Shown: positions 7,106-17,320, counted from the stretch's first letter. The stretch: 64,000 nucleotides of DNA from CAYYKK01 sp046351395 (GCA_046351395.1 JAXLYP010000040.1:1-64000), one strand, 5' to 3'. Notes: a model not told the origin generated them from the sequence alone. Program-made: numbers and translations.

Positions 7106-9886
7106 TCAGATCGGCTCGATCAGCACTTCGCGGTCCTTCGCCCCGTTCGCGGGGCCCACGAGGCCCCTCCGCTCCATCGTCTCGACGATCTTCGCGGCGC
7201 GGTTGTAGCCGATGCCGAGCTTCCGCTGCAGCCAGGACGTGGAGCACCGGCGCGTCTCGGCGACGATGCGGACGGCCTGGTCGTACATCGCGTCCTGCTC
7301 CCCGTCCTCCTCGGCCTCGGCGTTCCCGTCCTCGTCGCGCGGCTTGAGGATGTTCTCGTCGTAGACGGGCTTGCCTTGGAGGCGCAGCCAGTCGGTGACC
7401 TTCTGCGCCTCTTCTTCGGAGATGAACGGGCACTGGACGCGCTTCGTGTCGTTCGACCCGTTCATCTTCACGAGCATGTCGCCGCGACCGAGCAGGTGCT
7501 CGGCGCCTTGCTCGTCGAGGATCGTGCGGCTGTCGACCTTCTGCGCGACGCGGAACGCGATCCGCGTCGGGAAGTTCGCCTTGATCATGCCGGTGATGAC
7601 GTCGACGCTCGGGCGCTGCGTCGCGAGGATGACGTGCATGCCCGCCGCGCGCGCCTTCTGCGCGAGCCGGGCGACGCTCGCCTCCACGTCCTTGCCCTGC
7701 TGCATCATGAGGTCGGCGAACTCGTCGACGACGATGACGATGAACGGGAGCTTCTGCGGCGGCTCCGCGTCCGATCCGTCCTTCGCCGCGTCGATCTCGA
7801 CGTCGAAGCCACCCGCGTCCTGCGCGATCACCTTCGCGGGCTGGCGCGGCGGCTTCGCCTCCCCGCGCTGTACGCGCTCCACGAAGCCGTTGTACGTCGA
7901 GATGTTTTTCGTGCCCGCGTTCGCGAAGAGCTGGTAGCGGCGCTCCATCTCGTCGACCGCCCACCGGAGCGCGTTCGCCGCCTGCTTCATGTCCGTGACG
8001 ACGGGCAGGAGCATGTGCGGGATGCCGTCGTACGGCGCGAGCTCGACGACCTTCGGATCGATCATGAGGAGGCGAAGCTCCTCCGGCGTCCGTCGGTAGA
8101 GCAGGCTGATGAGCATCACGTTGAGGCCGACGCTCTTGCCGGCGCCGGTCGCGCCCGCGACGATCACGTGCGGCATCGACGCGAGATCGGCGAAGTACGG
8201 CGCGCCGACGATGTCGCGCCCGAGGATGCACGGGAGCGGCGCCTTCATCTCGACGAACCGCCGATCCTCGACGAGCTCACGCATGCTGACGGGCGCGCGG
8301 CGCGCGTTCGGCACTTCGAAGCCGATGCGGTTCTTGCCTGGGATCGGCGCGATGATGCGGACCTTCCGCGAGAGGCCGAGCGCGAGATCGTCGGCGAGGC
8401 TCGCGACCTTGGAGACCTTCGTTCCGGCGGCGGGCGACACCTCGAACGTCGTCACCGTCGGCCCGGGGTGAACCTCCTCGACCTTGCCGCTCACGCCGTA
8501 GTCCGCGAGCACCTTCTCGAGCTGCGTCGCGGTCTGCTTGAGCTGCTCGGCGTCGACCGGGATCGTCTCGGCGTCCGGCGGGTCGAGGTAGTCGATCGAC
8601 GGGAGGCGGAACCCGCATCCCACCGCAGGGACGATGCGATCCGCCTTCTCGATCACCTGCGACCCCGACGTGTCGACGATGCGAATGCCCTCGGGAGCCT
8701 TCTCCCCGGAGGGCTTCTCGGGCGCGAGCTTCTCGACGGGCTTCTCCGTGACGGACTTCTCGGGCGCGGCCTTCTCCGCGTCCTTGGACGCGTGCTTCCC
8801 GGTGGCTCGCACCTTGGGCTCACTGTCGATTGGCGGAGCGACGCGCACGCGCACGGGCGCGATCGGAGACGGCGTGGGTACGTCCTCGATCGGGACCCGC
8901 GCCGGCTCCGGGGGCCGGACCGCGGCCTCGGGCTTCGGCGCGGCGGCCGGAGCCTCGGGCTCGGTGGAGTCCTTTCGGGCGCGTCGCTTCGGGGCGGGCT
9001 TCGACGGCGGAGCCTCCGTGAGGGGCGCGAGGTCGATCGGCTCCTGCGGCAAGTCGTCGTCGATCGGTCCCGGGGACGCGTCCACCGCGTCGTCGCCCAG
9101 GGCCGCGATGATCGCACCCGCGTCGGCGTCCTCGTGGATCAACGGGCCGCGGACGACGTCCGCCTCCGCCGCCTCGATCGCGCGGGCCTCGGCCCACGCC
9201 TTCGACATGGACCGCACGCCCACCGCGCCGCGCGCGCCGATCATCGAGAGGAAGCGGCCGATCCGGCGCATCCCTTCGATGAACGAGAAGGAGGCGCGGC
9301 CCACGAGGATCAGCGCGACGACGGTGAGCCCGATGATGAACGAGCCCACGGTCGAGAAGAACGATCGGAGGAGCTCGCCGGCGAGATCGCCCACGTCGCC
9401 ACCCGCGCGCATGCCGCCGAACGCCGTCGCCGTGGGCGCCGCGATGTGCACGAGCGACGCGAGCACGACGACGACGACGACGTTGCCGAAGATGCGCGAG
9501 ACGAGCCCGCTCCACCCTTTGATCGTCGACCTCCCCGCGACCATGGGGAGCGCGAGCGAGAAGAGCTCGAGGGGGATGTACCAGGCGGTGAACCCGACGA
9601 GCGAAGCGCCTCCGTGCGCGAGGAGCGCCCCGACGGGTCCGACCCAGTCCCCGCCGACGACGTCGCTCCGGGTGGGGTCGTACTTGAAGGAGGCGAGCGC
9701 GAGGGCCGCGTAGAGGCCCGCCGCCATCAGGAGGACGGCCGCCGCCTCACGCGCGAAGCCGTGGGCCATCGATCGCAGCGTCGCGGGCGGCGAGGGCGCC
9801 GCCGCCTCCGCGCGCGGCGCGGCCTTCGACGGCGCGGCGTCCTCGGTAAGACTCGGTTTTCGTGCTGCGAACAGGCGTGCGCCCAC
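7106..9886 (-). CDS. ftsK: FtsK/SpoIIIE-family DNA translocase
   Basis: ATP-driven DNA pump of the division septum, needed to clear and align chromosome termini. From the GTG at 9886 the product is 926 residues; an ATG at 9769 (887 residues) is the main alternative, and the proline/alanine-rich codons between them look coding. Four hydrophobic helices occupy roughly the first 230 residues, followed by an acidic/Pro-rich linker. The motor carries Walker A GATGAGKS and Walker B FIVIVVDEFADLMM. The C-terminal gamma winged helix (TSWLQRKLGIGYNRAAKIVE) would read KOPS-like sites. About 40 extra residues are inserted between the helicase core segments just before Walker B. Confidence 0.95.
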   Translation of the reverse strand: MGARLFAARKPSLTEDAAPSKAAPRAEAAAPSPPATLRSMAHGFAREAAAVLLMAAGLYAALALASFKYDPTRSDVVGGDWVGPVGALLAHGGASLVGFTAWYIPLELFSLALPMVAGRSTIKGWSGLVSRIFGNVVVVVVLASLVHIAAPTATAFGGMRAGGDVGDLAGELLRSFFSTVGSFIIGLTVVALILVGRASFSFIEGMRRIGRFLSMIGARGAVGVRSMSKAWAEARAIEAAEADVVRGPLIHEDADAGAIIAALGDDAVDASPGPIDDDLPQEPIDLAPLTEAPPSKPAPKRRARKDSTEPEAPAAAPKPEAAVRPPEPARVPIEDVPTPSPIAPVRVRVAPPIDSEPKVRATGKHASKDAEKAAPEKSVTEKPVEKLAPEKPSGEKAPEGIRIVDTSGSQVIEKADRIVPAVGCGFRLPSIDYLDPPDAETIPVDAEQLKQTATQLEKVLADYGVSGKVEEVHPGPTVTTFEVSPAAGTKVSKVASLADDLALGLSRKVRIIAPIPGKNRIGFEVPNARRAPVSMRELVEDRRFVEMKAPLPCILGRDIVGAPYFADLASMPHVIVAGATGAGKSVGLNVMLISLLYRRTPEELRLLMIDPKVVELAPYDGIPHMLLPVVTDMKQAANALRWAVDEMERRYQLFANAGTKNISTYNGFVERVQRGEAKPPRQPAKVIAQDAGGFDVEIDAAKDGSDAEPPQKLPFIVIVVDEFADLMMQQGKDVEASVARLAQKARAAGMHVILATQRPSVDVITGMIKANFPTRIAFRVAQKVDSRTILDEQGAEHLLGRGDMLVKMNGSNDTKRVQCPFISEEEAQKVTDWLRLQGKPVYDENILKPRDEDGNAEAEEDGEQDAMYDQAVRIVAETRRCSTSWLQRKLGIGYNRAAKIVETMERRGLVGPANGAKDREVLIEPI

Positions 9887-10130
9887 GGAGAAGCGAGGGA
9901 CTACGCGGGCTGCCTCGAGAGGGCCAAGTTCCGCTCCCTGCGCCGATGCGCAGCGCACCGGGGGGGCGGCGAGCCACACGAAACGTTTTCTCAGACCGAG
10001 GGAGAGGGCGTACGATACTGGGCCCTGGCCGAGCGCGGCACACACGGCCTCCTTCGCGGTCCGACCTGGCCCGCGAAACCCTCCCTCCACGGCGAAGGGA
10101 CGTCTCCTTCGCAGCGATGAACATCTAGAG

Positions 10131-12257
10131 ATGCGACGTCTCTGTCGAAGTTTCGCCCCTCCTCCCCTTCGGCCAACCCCCTTCGTTCGAGCGCTGGTCA
10201 CGGCGCTCGCGCTCGGGATGGCGGCGCCGCTCGCGGGCTGCCGTGTCACCGAGGAGGATCTCCGCAAATGGGAGCACCTCGAGCACGGTCCGCCGAAGCT
10301 GCAGGCCGTCCTCTACTACCCGAAGTATGACGACGCGCTCCGCCTGCAGGCCGCGCTCGCGCTCATCCGCGTGCCCCCGCACAGCTACGTGGACGCGTTC
10401 GACACGGAGGGCCCGCCCAACACGGACGGCATCACGGGCCTCGTGCGCGTGCTCGCGCGCCTCCCACAGGCGCAGCACGACTCCATCGTCGCGGCGCTCG
10501 TGCCCGAGCTCGTGAAGGAGCTCACGAAGGACCCACCGATCGCGCAGGACGACAAGCACGCCCCGCCCGATCCCTCGTTTCCGTTCAAGGACGCGGCGTA
10601 CGCGATCCTCGTGTACGGCACCCCGCAGGACAAGGAGAAGCACGAGGGCCGGCTCTTGGTTCAAGACGAGGCCCTCCGCGCGCAGCTCATGGACGCGCTC
10701 GTGTTCTGGGCGACCGCGGACTTCGAGAACCGGCTCGAGAACCGCTCGCAGAAGTACGCGATGGAGTCGCTCCTCGAGATGGTCGGCGCACCCGGCGTCG
10801 CGGGCCTCCCGAAGCTGATGACGCGCGACGCGCGCTTCCTCGATCGAGAGGCGTCGCTCGTCGCGAAGCACGGCACCACCGAGACGAAGGAGGCGGCGTC
10901 CGCCGCGCTCGTCGCGATCGCGAAGTACATCATCTCCGACGAGTGGAAGGCGGTGATGAAGCCGAAGATCGAGGAGGCGAACCGCCTCGGCGGCATCGTC
11001 TTCGACGAGAGCACCCCCGAGAAAGCGGAGCAGGCGAAGAAGCGGTTCGACAAGCAGATGGAGCTCGCGCGCGACGAGGAGCTCATCCGCCTCTACGGAT
11101 CGATGCTCCGCATCGGTGGGCGCGCCACGACGGAGTGGGCGTTCGAGTTCGCGAAGGTGAAAGAGCAATCCTCGAAGCGGCGCGCGGGCGCGCTCGCGAC
11201 GCTCGAGCAGAAGCTCGACATCAAGGAGCACCCGAAGGATCTCGACACGCTCATCGCGCTCATCAAGTCGCCCGACTCGCCGAACGAGGTCATCGACCAG
11301 GCGTTCCGGCGGATCAGCGAGCTGCCGCGCGAGAAGGTCATCGGGCCGCTCTACGACCTCTTCGCGTACGACAAGTGGCCGGTGAGGCGCGCAGCGGAGT
11401 CGAATCTCCTCAAGCTGATCTTCGTCCCCGAGCTGGACGGGTTCTTCAAGAAGCTGCCCGAGAAGGACAACGGCAAAGGGTTCTCCATGCTCGAGGCCAT
11501 CACGTCGTCCGCGAACATGCACGACATGAAGGCCTCGAAGGACGCGAAGGAGGTCCAGCCCGGCGAGGTGCCGCCCGCATTGCCGGTCATCAAGTCGTTC
11601 CTCGATCCGAAGGCGACCCCCGCGCAGCGGAGCACGGCGTTCAGCTACTTCATCACGTGGGGGACGAAGGCCGACCTCGACCTCTTGAAGCCGTACGAGG
11701 AGGACAAGGGCGTCGTCCCCGTTTGTGACACGGACGCCGACTGCAAGTGGTCGTGCATCATCACGACGGAGCAGGGCGACAAACTCGGGGAGAACGACCA
11801 GTGGTCGATCTCCGGGTACGACCCGCAGTACCTGACCGGCGACCGGTTCGAAGACATCCTCAAGGCCCAGCGCTTCACCGACACCTCGCGCGACGCGAAG
11901 AAGGGGTTCGAGGGCGTCATCGAGTTCAAGGCGAAGCGCGACGGCATCAGCTACGTGTTCACCCTCGCGCCGTGGGTCTCGAACAAGGACAAGGACGGCA
12001 AGGCGATCGAGGGCTGGAAGGCCCCGGAGCCCATCAAGGCGGCGGACATCTCGAAGTTCAACGAGACCGGCGCGACGCGCGCGGCCGGGATGGTCGTGCT
12101 CGTCGCCGAGTCCGCCAAGAAAGAGGACGCGCAGGCCGTGCTGAGCGACCTCGTTCGCAAGAACAAGGACATCAAGACCGTCGGCGAGTTCGTCAAACAC
12201 TGCGTCGAACCTCGGATCATCGAGGTCGAGAAGCAGAAGGCGCAGGAGAAGAAGTGA
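10131..12257 (+). CDS. HEAT-like repeat lipoprotein
   Basis: 708 residues, divergent from ftsK. A long basic n-region is followed by a hydrophobic core and the lipobox PLAGC near residue 36. The body is almost entirely helical with repeating alpha-hairpin character (GLVRVLARLPQAQHDSIVAA, DQAFRRISELPREKVIGPLY), suggesting HEAT/ARM-type repeats. A late segment holds two Cys in CDTDADCKWSC. The C-terminus ends in a Lys/Glu-rich helix. Likely a periplasmic-side or surface scaffold anchored in a membrane; partner unknown. Confidence 0.8.
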   Translation: MRRLCRSFAPPPLRPTPFVRALVTALALGMAAPLAGCRVTEEDLRKWEHLEHGPPKLQAVLYYPKYDDALRLQAALALIRVPPHSYVDAFDTEGPPNTDGITGLVRVLARLPQAQHDSIVAALVPELVKELTKDPPIAQDDKHAPPDPSFPFKDAAYAILVYGTPQDKEKHEGRLLVQDEALRAQLMDALVFWATADFENRLENRSQKYAMESLLEMVGAPGVAGLPKLMTRDARFLDREASLVAKHGTTETKEAASAALVAIAKYIISDEWKAVMKPKIEEANRLGGIVFDESTPEKAEQAKKRFDKQMELARDEELIRLYGSMLRIGGRATTEWAFEFAKVKEQSSKRRAGALATLEQKLDIKEHPKDLDTLIALIKSPDSPNEVIDQAFRRISELPREKVIGPLYDLFAYDKWPVRRAAESNLLKLIFVPELDGFFKKLPEKDNGKGFSMLEAITSSANMHDMKASKDAKEVQPGEVPPALPVIKSFLDPKATPAQRSTAFSYFITWGTKADLDLLKPYEEDKGVVPVCDTDADCKWSCIITTEQGDKLGENDQWSISGYDPQYLTGDRFEDILKAQRFTDTSRDAKKGFEGVIEFKAKRDGISYVFTLAPWVSNKDKDGKAIEGWKAPEPIKAADISKFNETGATRAAGMVVLVAESAKKEDAQAVLSDLVRKNKDIKTVGEFVKHCVEPRIIEVEKQKAQEKK

Positions 12258-12404
12258 CGACGTTCACCTGCGTCAGCGCGCGAGGCTTCCGAGCGTCGTG
12301 CTCACGGCAGCCAGGGACTCCGCGGCGGATTGCAGCGCCCCTTTCTTTGCCAGGGGAGGGTCCGGTACGTTTGAATATGCGAGAGACGGGTGGTGTAGAC
12401 GACC

Positions 12405-13601
12405 ATGAGCGCTGACCTGAACAAGAAGACCGCGCGAACGTTCCAGTGCCGCGACGAGCTCTGGGAGACGTTCGAGCAAATGGCTCGCGAGCTCGAGTGC
12501 TCCATCGACTACCTCATCAACGACTCGATGAAGAAGTACGAGAAGTACGCGCGCCATCGCAGCTACAGCGCGGGCGACCAGCCGCCTCAGGGCAACTTCT
12601 CCGGGGCTTCGCCTACGGGCATTCCGCCGCGACCGCCCGCGCCTCCCGGCCCGCCGCAGCCGCCGACGTATGGCGGCCAGGCGCCGTTCCCGGGGCAACC
12701 TCCTCAGCCCCCGAACTATCCACCCACGCAAGGGTTCGGGAACGCGCCGCCTCCGCCTCCCGGTCAGTTCGGCGGACCTCCGGGTCAATTCGGTGGACCT
12801 TCGAATCCCCCGTTCCCTCCGAACGCGCCTTCGCCGCCCGCCTATCCGGGTGCTCCGCCGATGCCGCCCGGCATGCCCTCTCAGCAGCGCGGCGGACCTC
12901 CGCCTCCGCCTCCGGGGCCGGGCGCTCCGCCGAAGCGGCCGAGCCTGCCTCCGCCTCCACCTCCCGGACCGGGGGGTGATCCGAGCCGTCCGGCGCCGCC
13001 GAGCGTGCGTATGCCCGCTCCGCCGATGCCTCCGCCGCCTCCGCCTCCGGGGCCGATGGGAGCGCCCCCCGCGATGGCTCGACCGGGGATGGGCGCGCGT
13101 CCGCCCGCGGTTCCACCGCCTCCACCTCCTCCTCCGGGGGGTGGGTTTGGTGCGCCACCGCCGCAGCCGCCTGGGTATTACCCAGGGCAGAACGGCCAAG
13201 GAGGGTTCCCTGGGCAGCCGCCGCCGCAGCAGCCCTACGCGCAGCAGCCCCCTCCTCCTCCCCCGCAGGGGAACTATGGCGCGCCTCCGCCCGCACCGGG
13301 CCCCGCGCCCGGCGCAGCGGCGGGACAACTGTCTTGCATCTACAACGGCCAGCGATTCCCGGTGAACAAGGACCGGTTCATCATCGGCCGCGGCAAGCAA
13401 TCGAGCGACATGACGATCAAGGACCCGAACGTCTCGCGCCAGCACGCGATGGTCGAGTTCCTGAACGGGCAGTACTACATGGTCGACATGGGCTCGACGA
13501 ACGGCGTCGAGTACAACGGCCAGCGCATCGCGCGGAAGGCGATCGCGGAGGGCGACCTCTTCCGCATCTGCGACCACGAAGTGCGGTTCTCGTATCGCTG
13601 A
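12405..13601 (+). CDS. RHH-like N-terminus + proline-rich linker + FHA domain
   Basis: 398 residues. Residues 10-50 have the strand-helix-helix layout of a ribbon-helix-helix DNA-binding fold (RTFQC, then LWETFEQMARELE, then SIDYLINDSMKKY). Residues about 60-300 are proline/glycine-rich and probably disordered. Residues about 308-395 are an FHA domain with GRGKQSSD, VSRQHA and the conserved MGSTNGVEYNG, so it should bind phosphothreonine. The window also encodes Hanks-type kinases that could make such a ligand. A weak promoter-like TTGCCA-N18-TTGAAT lies at 12347-12376. The combination suggests a phosphorylation-responsive DNA-bound adaptor, which is inference. Confidence 0.85.
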   Translation: MSADLNKKTARTFQCRDELWETFEQMARELECSIDYLINDSMKKYEKYARHRSYSAGDQPPQGNFSGASPTGIPPRPPAPPGPPQPPTYGGQAPFPGQPPQPPNYPPTQGFGNAPPPPPGQFGGPPGQFGGPSNPPFPPNAPSPPAYPGAPPMPPGMPSQQRGGPPPPPPGPGAPPKRPSLPPPPPPGPGGDPSRPAPPSVRMPAPPMPPPPPPPGPMGAPPAMARPGMGARPPAVPPPPPPPPGGGFGAPPPQPPGYYPGQNGQGGFPGQPPPQQPYAQQPPPPPPQGNYGAPPPAPGPAPGAAAGQLSCIYNGQRFPVNKDRFIIGRGKQSSDMTIKDPNVSRQHAMVEFLNGQYYMVDMGSTNGVEYNGQRIARKAIAEGDLFRICDHEVRFSYR

Positions 13602-13640
13602 GCCTCGTCCTCGGACGAGCGGGGCATCGCTGAGAGGGCC

Positions 13641-15017
13641 ATGAGACCGAAGGCTGTCGCGTGCGGCGTGGTGGTGGGGATCGCTGTGATCACGCTGCTC
13701 GCGCAGCGCGACGGCTACGGCGCTCCGTCGATCACGATCGGCCGCCCCGCGGCGGCGGAGCGCGGGCCCACGAACGTGCTCGACGAGCTCACCTCCACCG
13801 GACGCACCGAGGAGTACGCGGCGGGCCCGTGGACGGACGCGTCGCCGATCGACGAGCGCTGGAAGAGCGTTCGCGTGCTCCGCGCGGACGAGTCGATCCT
13901 GCTCGAGCCGGGCGGCGCCGCGGAGCGCCGCGGTTCGGCCGGGCTCGATCAGCTGCTCCCGATCTACGCGGTGAAGCAGGGGCCGGGCTGCCGAAGCGCG
14001 TGGTTCGGCGTCGGCCCGCACGCCTGGATGTGCGGCGATCACCTGGACCTCAGCGAGTCCGCGCCCATTCAAGCGGGCGCGCACACGCTCGACGGTGGGA
14101 CGGACGGCTTGCCCTACCGCTACTACTTCGTCGGCCCGGACGGATCCTCGGGGTATCGCCGGATCGGGGACGTCGACTTCGGCACGCCGGACTTCCAGTT
14201 CGAGTCGGGCTTCGCGGTCGCGATCATGGAGGAGCGCAACGTCGGCGGGGAGCACTACGGCAAGACGGGGAACGGGCTCTGGATCCCGATGCGCGATCTC
14301 GGGCCCACGCGGCCCACGTCGTTCATGGGCTCGGACGTGCCCGCCGGGAGCACGTCGGTCGCGTTCGGGTGGGTCGTCGAGAAGAGCGCGCGCGTCTACG
14401 CGAGCGCGTCCAGCGCGCAGCCCACGAGCGAGTCCCTCGTCGAGTTCATGAAGGTCGACGTGCTCGAGGAGAAGACGACGATCGGGACGTCGTTCACGCG
14501 CATCGGCGACAAGCGGTGGGTGAAGTCGTCGGACCTCCGCCACCCCACGGTCGCGGCGCCGCCCCCGGAGATCGACGTCGCGAATCACGAGCGGTGGGTC
14601 GACGTGGAGCTCGCGACGCAGACCATCCTCGTGATGGAGGGCGACACCCCGATCTACGCGACGCTCGTGTCGTCCGGGCGAGGTCGGCAGGGCGCGTACA
14701 ACGCGACGCCGATGGGCACGTATCGCGTGTGGGCGAAGCTCACGAGCGCGAACATGGACAACCTCGAGGACGAGAACGCGAACCGCTACTACAGGATGGA
14801 GACCGTCCCCTGGGTGCAGTTCTTCTCGAAGGGAGTCGCGCTGCACGGCGCCTTCTGGCACCACTCGTTCGGCCACGTGCGCAGCCACGGCTGCGTGAAC
14901 CTCGCGCCGCGCGACGCGGAGAAGATCTTCTACATGACGAACCCGCGCATCCCCGCGGGGTGGACCGCGGTGCTCCCGAGCGGTGGTGAGCAGGGCTCGC
15001 TCGTTCGAGTGCGCTGA
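13641..15017 (+). CDS. L,D-transpeptidase (YkuD family), envelope
   Basis: 458 residues with an N-terminal signal/anchor helix. The C-terminal 150 residues form the YkuD fold, with substrate-side HGAFWHH and the catalytic motif SHGCVNL (nucleophile Cys418). Enzymes of this family make or edit 3-3 peptidoglycan cross-links or attach proteins to peptidoglycan. The N-terminal 270 residues contain SH3-like/beta-rich segments (WFGVGPHAWMCGDHL, GLWIPMRDLGP) that probably bind the wall. The stop codon overlaps the next start (TGATG), so translation is coupled to the ABC1 kinase gene. Confidence 0.92.
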   Translation: MRPKAVACGVVVGIAVITLLAQRDGYGAPSITIGRPAAAERGPTNVLDELTSTGRTEEYAAGPWTDASPIDERWKSVRVLRADESILLEPGGAAERRGSAGLDQLLPIYAVKQGPGCRSAWFGVGPHAWMCGDHLDLSESAPIQAGAHTLDGGTDGLPYRYYFVGPDGSSGYRRIGDVDFGTPDFQFESGFAVAIMEERNVGGEHYGKTGNGLWIPMRDLGPTRPTSFMGSDVPAGSTSVAFGWVVEKSARVYASASSAQPTSESLVEFMKVDVLEEKTTIGTSFTRIGDKRWVKSSDLRHPTVAAPPPEIDVANHERWVDVELATQTILVMEGDTPIYATLVSSGRGRQGAYNATPMGTYRVWAKLTSANMDNLEDENANRYYRMETVPWVQFFSKGVALHGAFWHHSFGHVRSHGCVNLAPRDAEKIFYMTNPRIPAGWTAVLPSGGEQGSLVRVR

Positions 15018-16771
15018 TGGTCGCGATCCTCTCGACGTTCCGCGAGCTCGGGCGCCTGCAGCAGATCTACATGGTGCTGATGCGCCATGGGTTCGGCGAG
15101 ATCGCGCTCCGGCTCGGTCTCGGCGCGAAGGCGAAGGAAGAGGGCGGGGACGTCCCCCAGCTCGAGGCGGACGCGGGCGCGAGCGCGGACGGCGATGGCG
15201 CGATCGTCAAGGATGACGCGCCCGGCGATTCGAAGTCGACGAACGGCAAGTCCGCGAAGGAGAAGTCGAAGGGGTCGATGGCGGTCCGTGCGCGCCTCGT
15301 CGCGATGGACCTCGGCCCGAGCTTCGTGAAGCTCGGACAGATCGCGTCGACGCGCACGGATCTGCTCCCGAAGGAGTGGATCAAGGAGCTCAAGAAGCTC
15401 CAGGACGACGTGAAGCCGCTCACGTTCGAGGAGATCAAGAAGGCCGTCGAGGACTCTCTCGGCGCGCCGCTCGATCAGCTCTACGTCGAGTTCAACGAGT
15501 CCCCGCTCGCGGCCGCGTCCATCGGGCAGGTCCACCGCGCGAAGTACAAGGACGACGAGGGCGTCGTGCACGAGGTCGTCGTGAAGATCCAGCGGCCGGG
15601 CGTGCGTCCCATCGTCGCGCGGGATCTCGAGATCCTCCATCACCTCGCGAAGCTCCTCGAGCGGACGATCCCGGAGAGCCGGACGTATCAGCCGTGCGGG
15701 CTCGTGGAGCAGTTCGACAAAGCGATCACGAACGAGCTCGACTACACGCTCGAGGCGGAGAACATCGAGCGGTTCCGCCGGAATTTCGCCGGCTTCGAGA
15801 AGGCCCGGTTCCCGGGTGTGTTCAAGGCGGCGTCGAGCAAGAGCGTGCTCACGCTCGAGTTCCTCCCGGGCGCGAAGATCTACGACGTCATCGAGAAGGA
15901 GGGGTTCTCGGGGGAGACGATCGCGAAGACGGCGCTCGGCGTGATCATCAAGATGGTGTTCGAGGACGGGTTCTTCCACGCCGATCCGCACCCCGGGAAC
16001 ATCCTCATCTCGGGATCGCCGGAGGCGCCCGTCATCGGCCTCGTGGATCTCGGCATGGTCGGTCGCCTCTCGAACGAGATGCGCGAGCGCCTCATCGACA
16101 TGATGGTCGCCGCGGTGCGGAAGGACCCCGATGGCCTCGCGGACGCCCTCTACGCGATGGGGACGCCCACCAAGCGCGTCGACATGAAGGCGTTCCGCGG
16201 TCACGTCGCCGAGCTCTCCGACAAGTACCTCGGCAAGCCCCTCAAGGAGATCGACTTCTCCTCGCTCATCAACGATCTGGTCAAGGGCGCGCAGAAGTTC
16301 GGGCTCGAGATCCCGAGCGACTTCCTCCTCGTCGGCAAGGCGCTCGTGACGATCGAGGGCGTCGGCAAGGAGATCTACCCGGATCTGGATCTCTTCACGG
16401 AGGGCCGGCCGCAGTTCATCGCGCTGCTCAAGAAGAGGTACTCGCCCGAGCGGATCGGCAACGAGATCCTCCGTGGCCTCGGCAAGGTGTCGAGCACGGC
16501 GTACGACCTGCCGCAGGTCACCCACGAGGTCCTCGACGACCTGCGCCTCGGCCGGCTCGCGATCACCACGAGCGACGCGCAGCTGCCCACGAGCCTGGAT
16601 CGGCTGGGTCGCCGCGTCTTCAGCGGCCTCGTCGTGAGCGCGTTCGTGGCGTCGGGCGCCGCCCTCGTCACGACGTCACAGCTCTACGTCGGCATCACGT
16701 TGATGGTCCTCGGCGGGCTCATCTTCTTCGGACACCTCGCTCTCGATACGCTCAAGCGCTGGAAGGCATGA
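15017..16771 (+). CDS. ABC1/UbiB-family atypical protein kinase
   Basis: 584 residues. The family-specific KxGQ motif is present (FVKLGQIASTR), followed by the Ala-rich loop AAASIGQVHRA in place of a Gly-rich loop, VVVKIQRPG with the kinase lysine, and the late motifs FFHADPHPGN and GLVDLGMVG that provide catalytic and metal-binding residues. Two hydrophobic helices close the protein (about 530-580), placing it at the inner membrane. Relatives support ubiquinone or other isoprenoid lipid metabolism. A basic/acidic insert near residues 40-85 is not family-typical. It overlaps the upstream transpeptidase stop by one base. Confidence 0.92.
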   Translation: MVAILSTFRELGRLQQIYMVLMRHGFGEIALRLGLGAKAKEEGGDVPQLEADAGASADGDGAIVKDDAPGDSKSTNGKSAKEKSKGSMAVRARLVAMDLGPSFVKLGQIASTRTDLLPKEWIKELKKLQDDVKPLTFEEIKKAVEDSLGAPLDQLYVEFNESPLAAASIGQVHRAKYKDDEGVVHEVVVKIQRPGVRPIVARDLEILHHLAKLLERTIPESRTYQPCGLVEQFDKAITNELDYTLEAENIERFRRNFAGFEKARFPGVFKAASSKSVLTLEFLPGAKIYDVIEKEGFSGETIAKTALGVIIKMVFEDGFFHADPHPGNILISGSPEAPVIGLVDLGMVGRLSNEMRERLIDMMVAAVRKDPDGLADALYAMGTPTKRVDMKAFRGHVAELSDKYLGKPLKEIDFSSLINDLVKGAQKFGLEIPSDFLLVGKALVTIEGVGKEIYPDLDLFTEGRPQFIALLKKRYSPERIGNEILRGLGKVSSTAYDLPQVTHEVLDDLRLGRLAITTSDAQLPTSLDRLGRRVFSGLVVSAFVASGAALVTTSQLYVGITLMVLGGLIFFGHLALDTLKRWKA

Positions 16772-16772
16772 C

Positions 16773-17231
16773 ATGGTGACGCAGCCGATCCCCACCTGGT
16801 TCTTCGCGGTCGTGATCGTCCGCATGGGCCACCGCATCCTGCTCGTCGAGGAGAACGACGAGAAGGGCTGGTATTTCCCCGCTGGCCGCGTCGAGTCGGG
16901 CGAGACGATGGAGGGGGGCGCGATCCGAGAGACGAAGGAGGAGGCCGGGATCCCGATCGTCCTCGAGGGCATCCTCCGCGTGGAGCATGGCGTCGGCTCG
17001 GGCGGCGTTCGATGCCGCGTGTTCTATGTGGCGCGACCGCGCGACGACACTCCGCCGAAGTCGATCGCCGACGGGCACTCGAAGCGCGCCGCGTGGTTCA
17101 CGCCGCGCGAGCTCGAGCAGGTGAAGCTCCGGGGCGGCGAGGTGAAGGACATCATCGAGTACGTGTTGAACGGCGGGCACGTCTATCCGCTCAGCGTGTG
17201 GGTGCTCGAGCGCGCGCCCTGGGAGTCCTAA
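16773..17231 (+). CDS. Nudix hydrolase
   Basis: 152 residues beginning one base after the kinase stop. The complete Nudix box is at residues 38-60: Gly38, Glu44, then RETKEEAGI with the metal-binding glutamates Glu53, Glu56 and Glu57. Such enzymes hydrolyse nucleoside diphosphates linked to another moiety. Nothing in the sequence fixes the substrate. Spacing places it in the same transcript as the two genes upstream. Confidence 0.92.
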   Translation: MVTQPIPTWFFAVVIVRMGHRILLVEENDEKGWYFPAGRVESGETMEGGAIRETKEEAGIPIVLEGILRVEHGVGSGGVRCRVFYVARPRDDTPPKSIADGHSKRAAWFTPRELEQVKLRGGEVKDIIEYVLNGGHVYPLSVWVLERAPWES

Positions 17232-17320
17232 AGCGCCGGCTCTTCATTGGGGCACCGATCCTGTTCGGTACTCTCGATCGAGCGCAGAACTTTGGACGGC
17301 GTGCTCCGTCGAAAGGGGCC

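Noticed and set aside
7094..10120. Open frame of about 1,000 codons on the plus strand opposite ftsK
   Set aside because: Arg/Asp/His-rich translation typical of the antisense of GC-rich genes; ftsK on the other strand has complete family motifs.
17012..17320. Longer start for the lipoprotein at 17321
   Set aside because: It would overlap the Nudix gene in another frame and place the signal peptide about 100 residues in.
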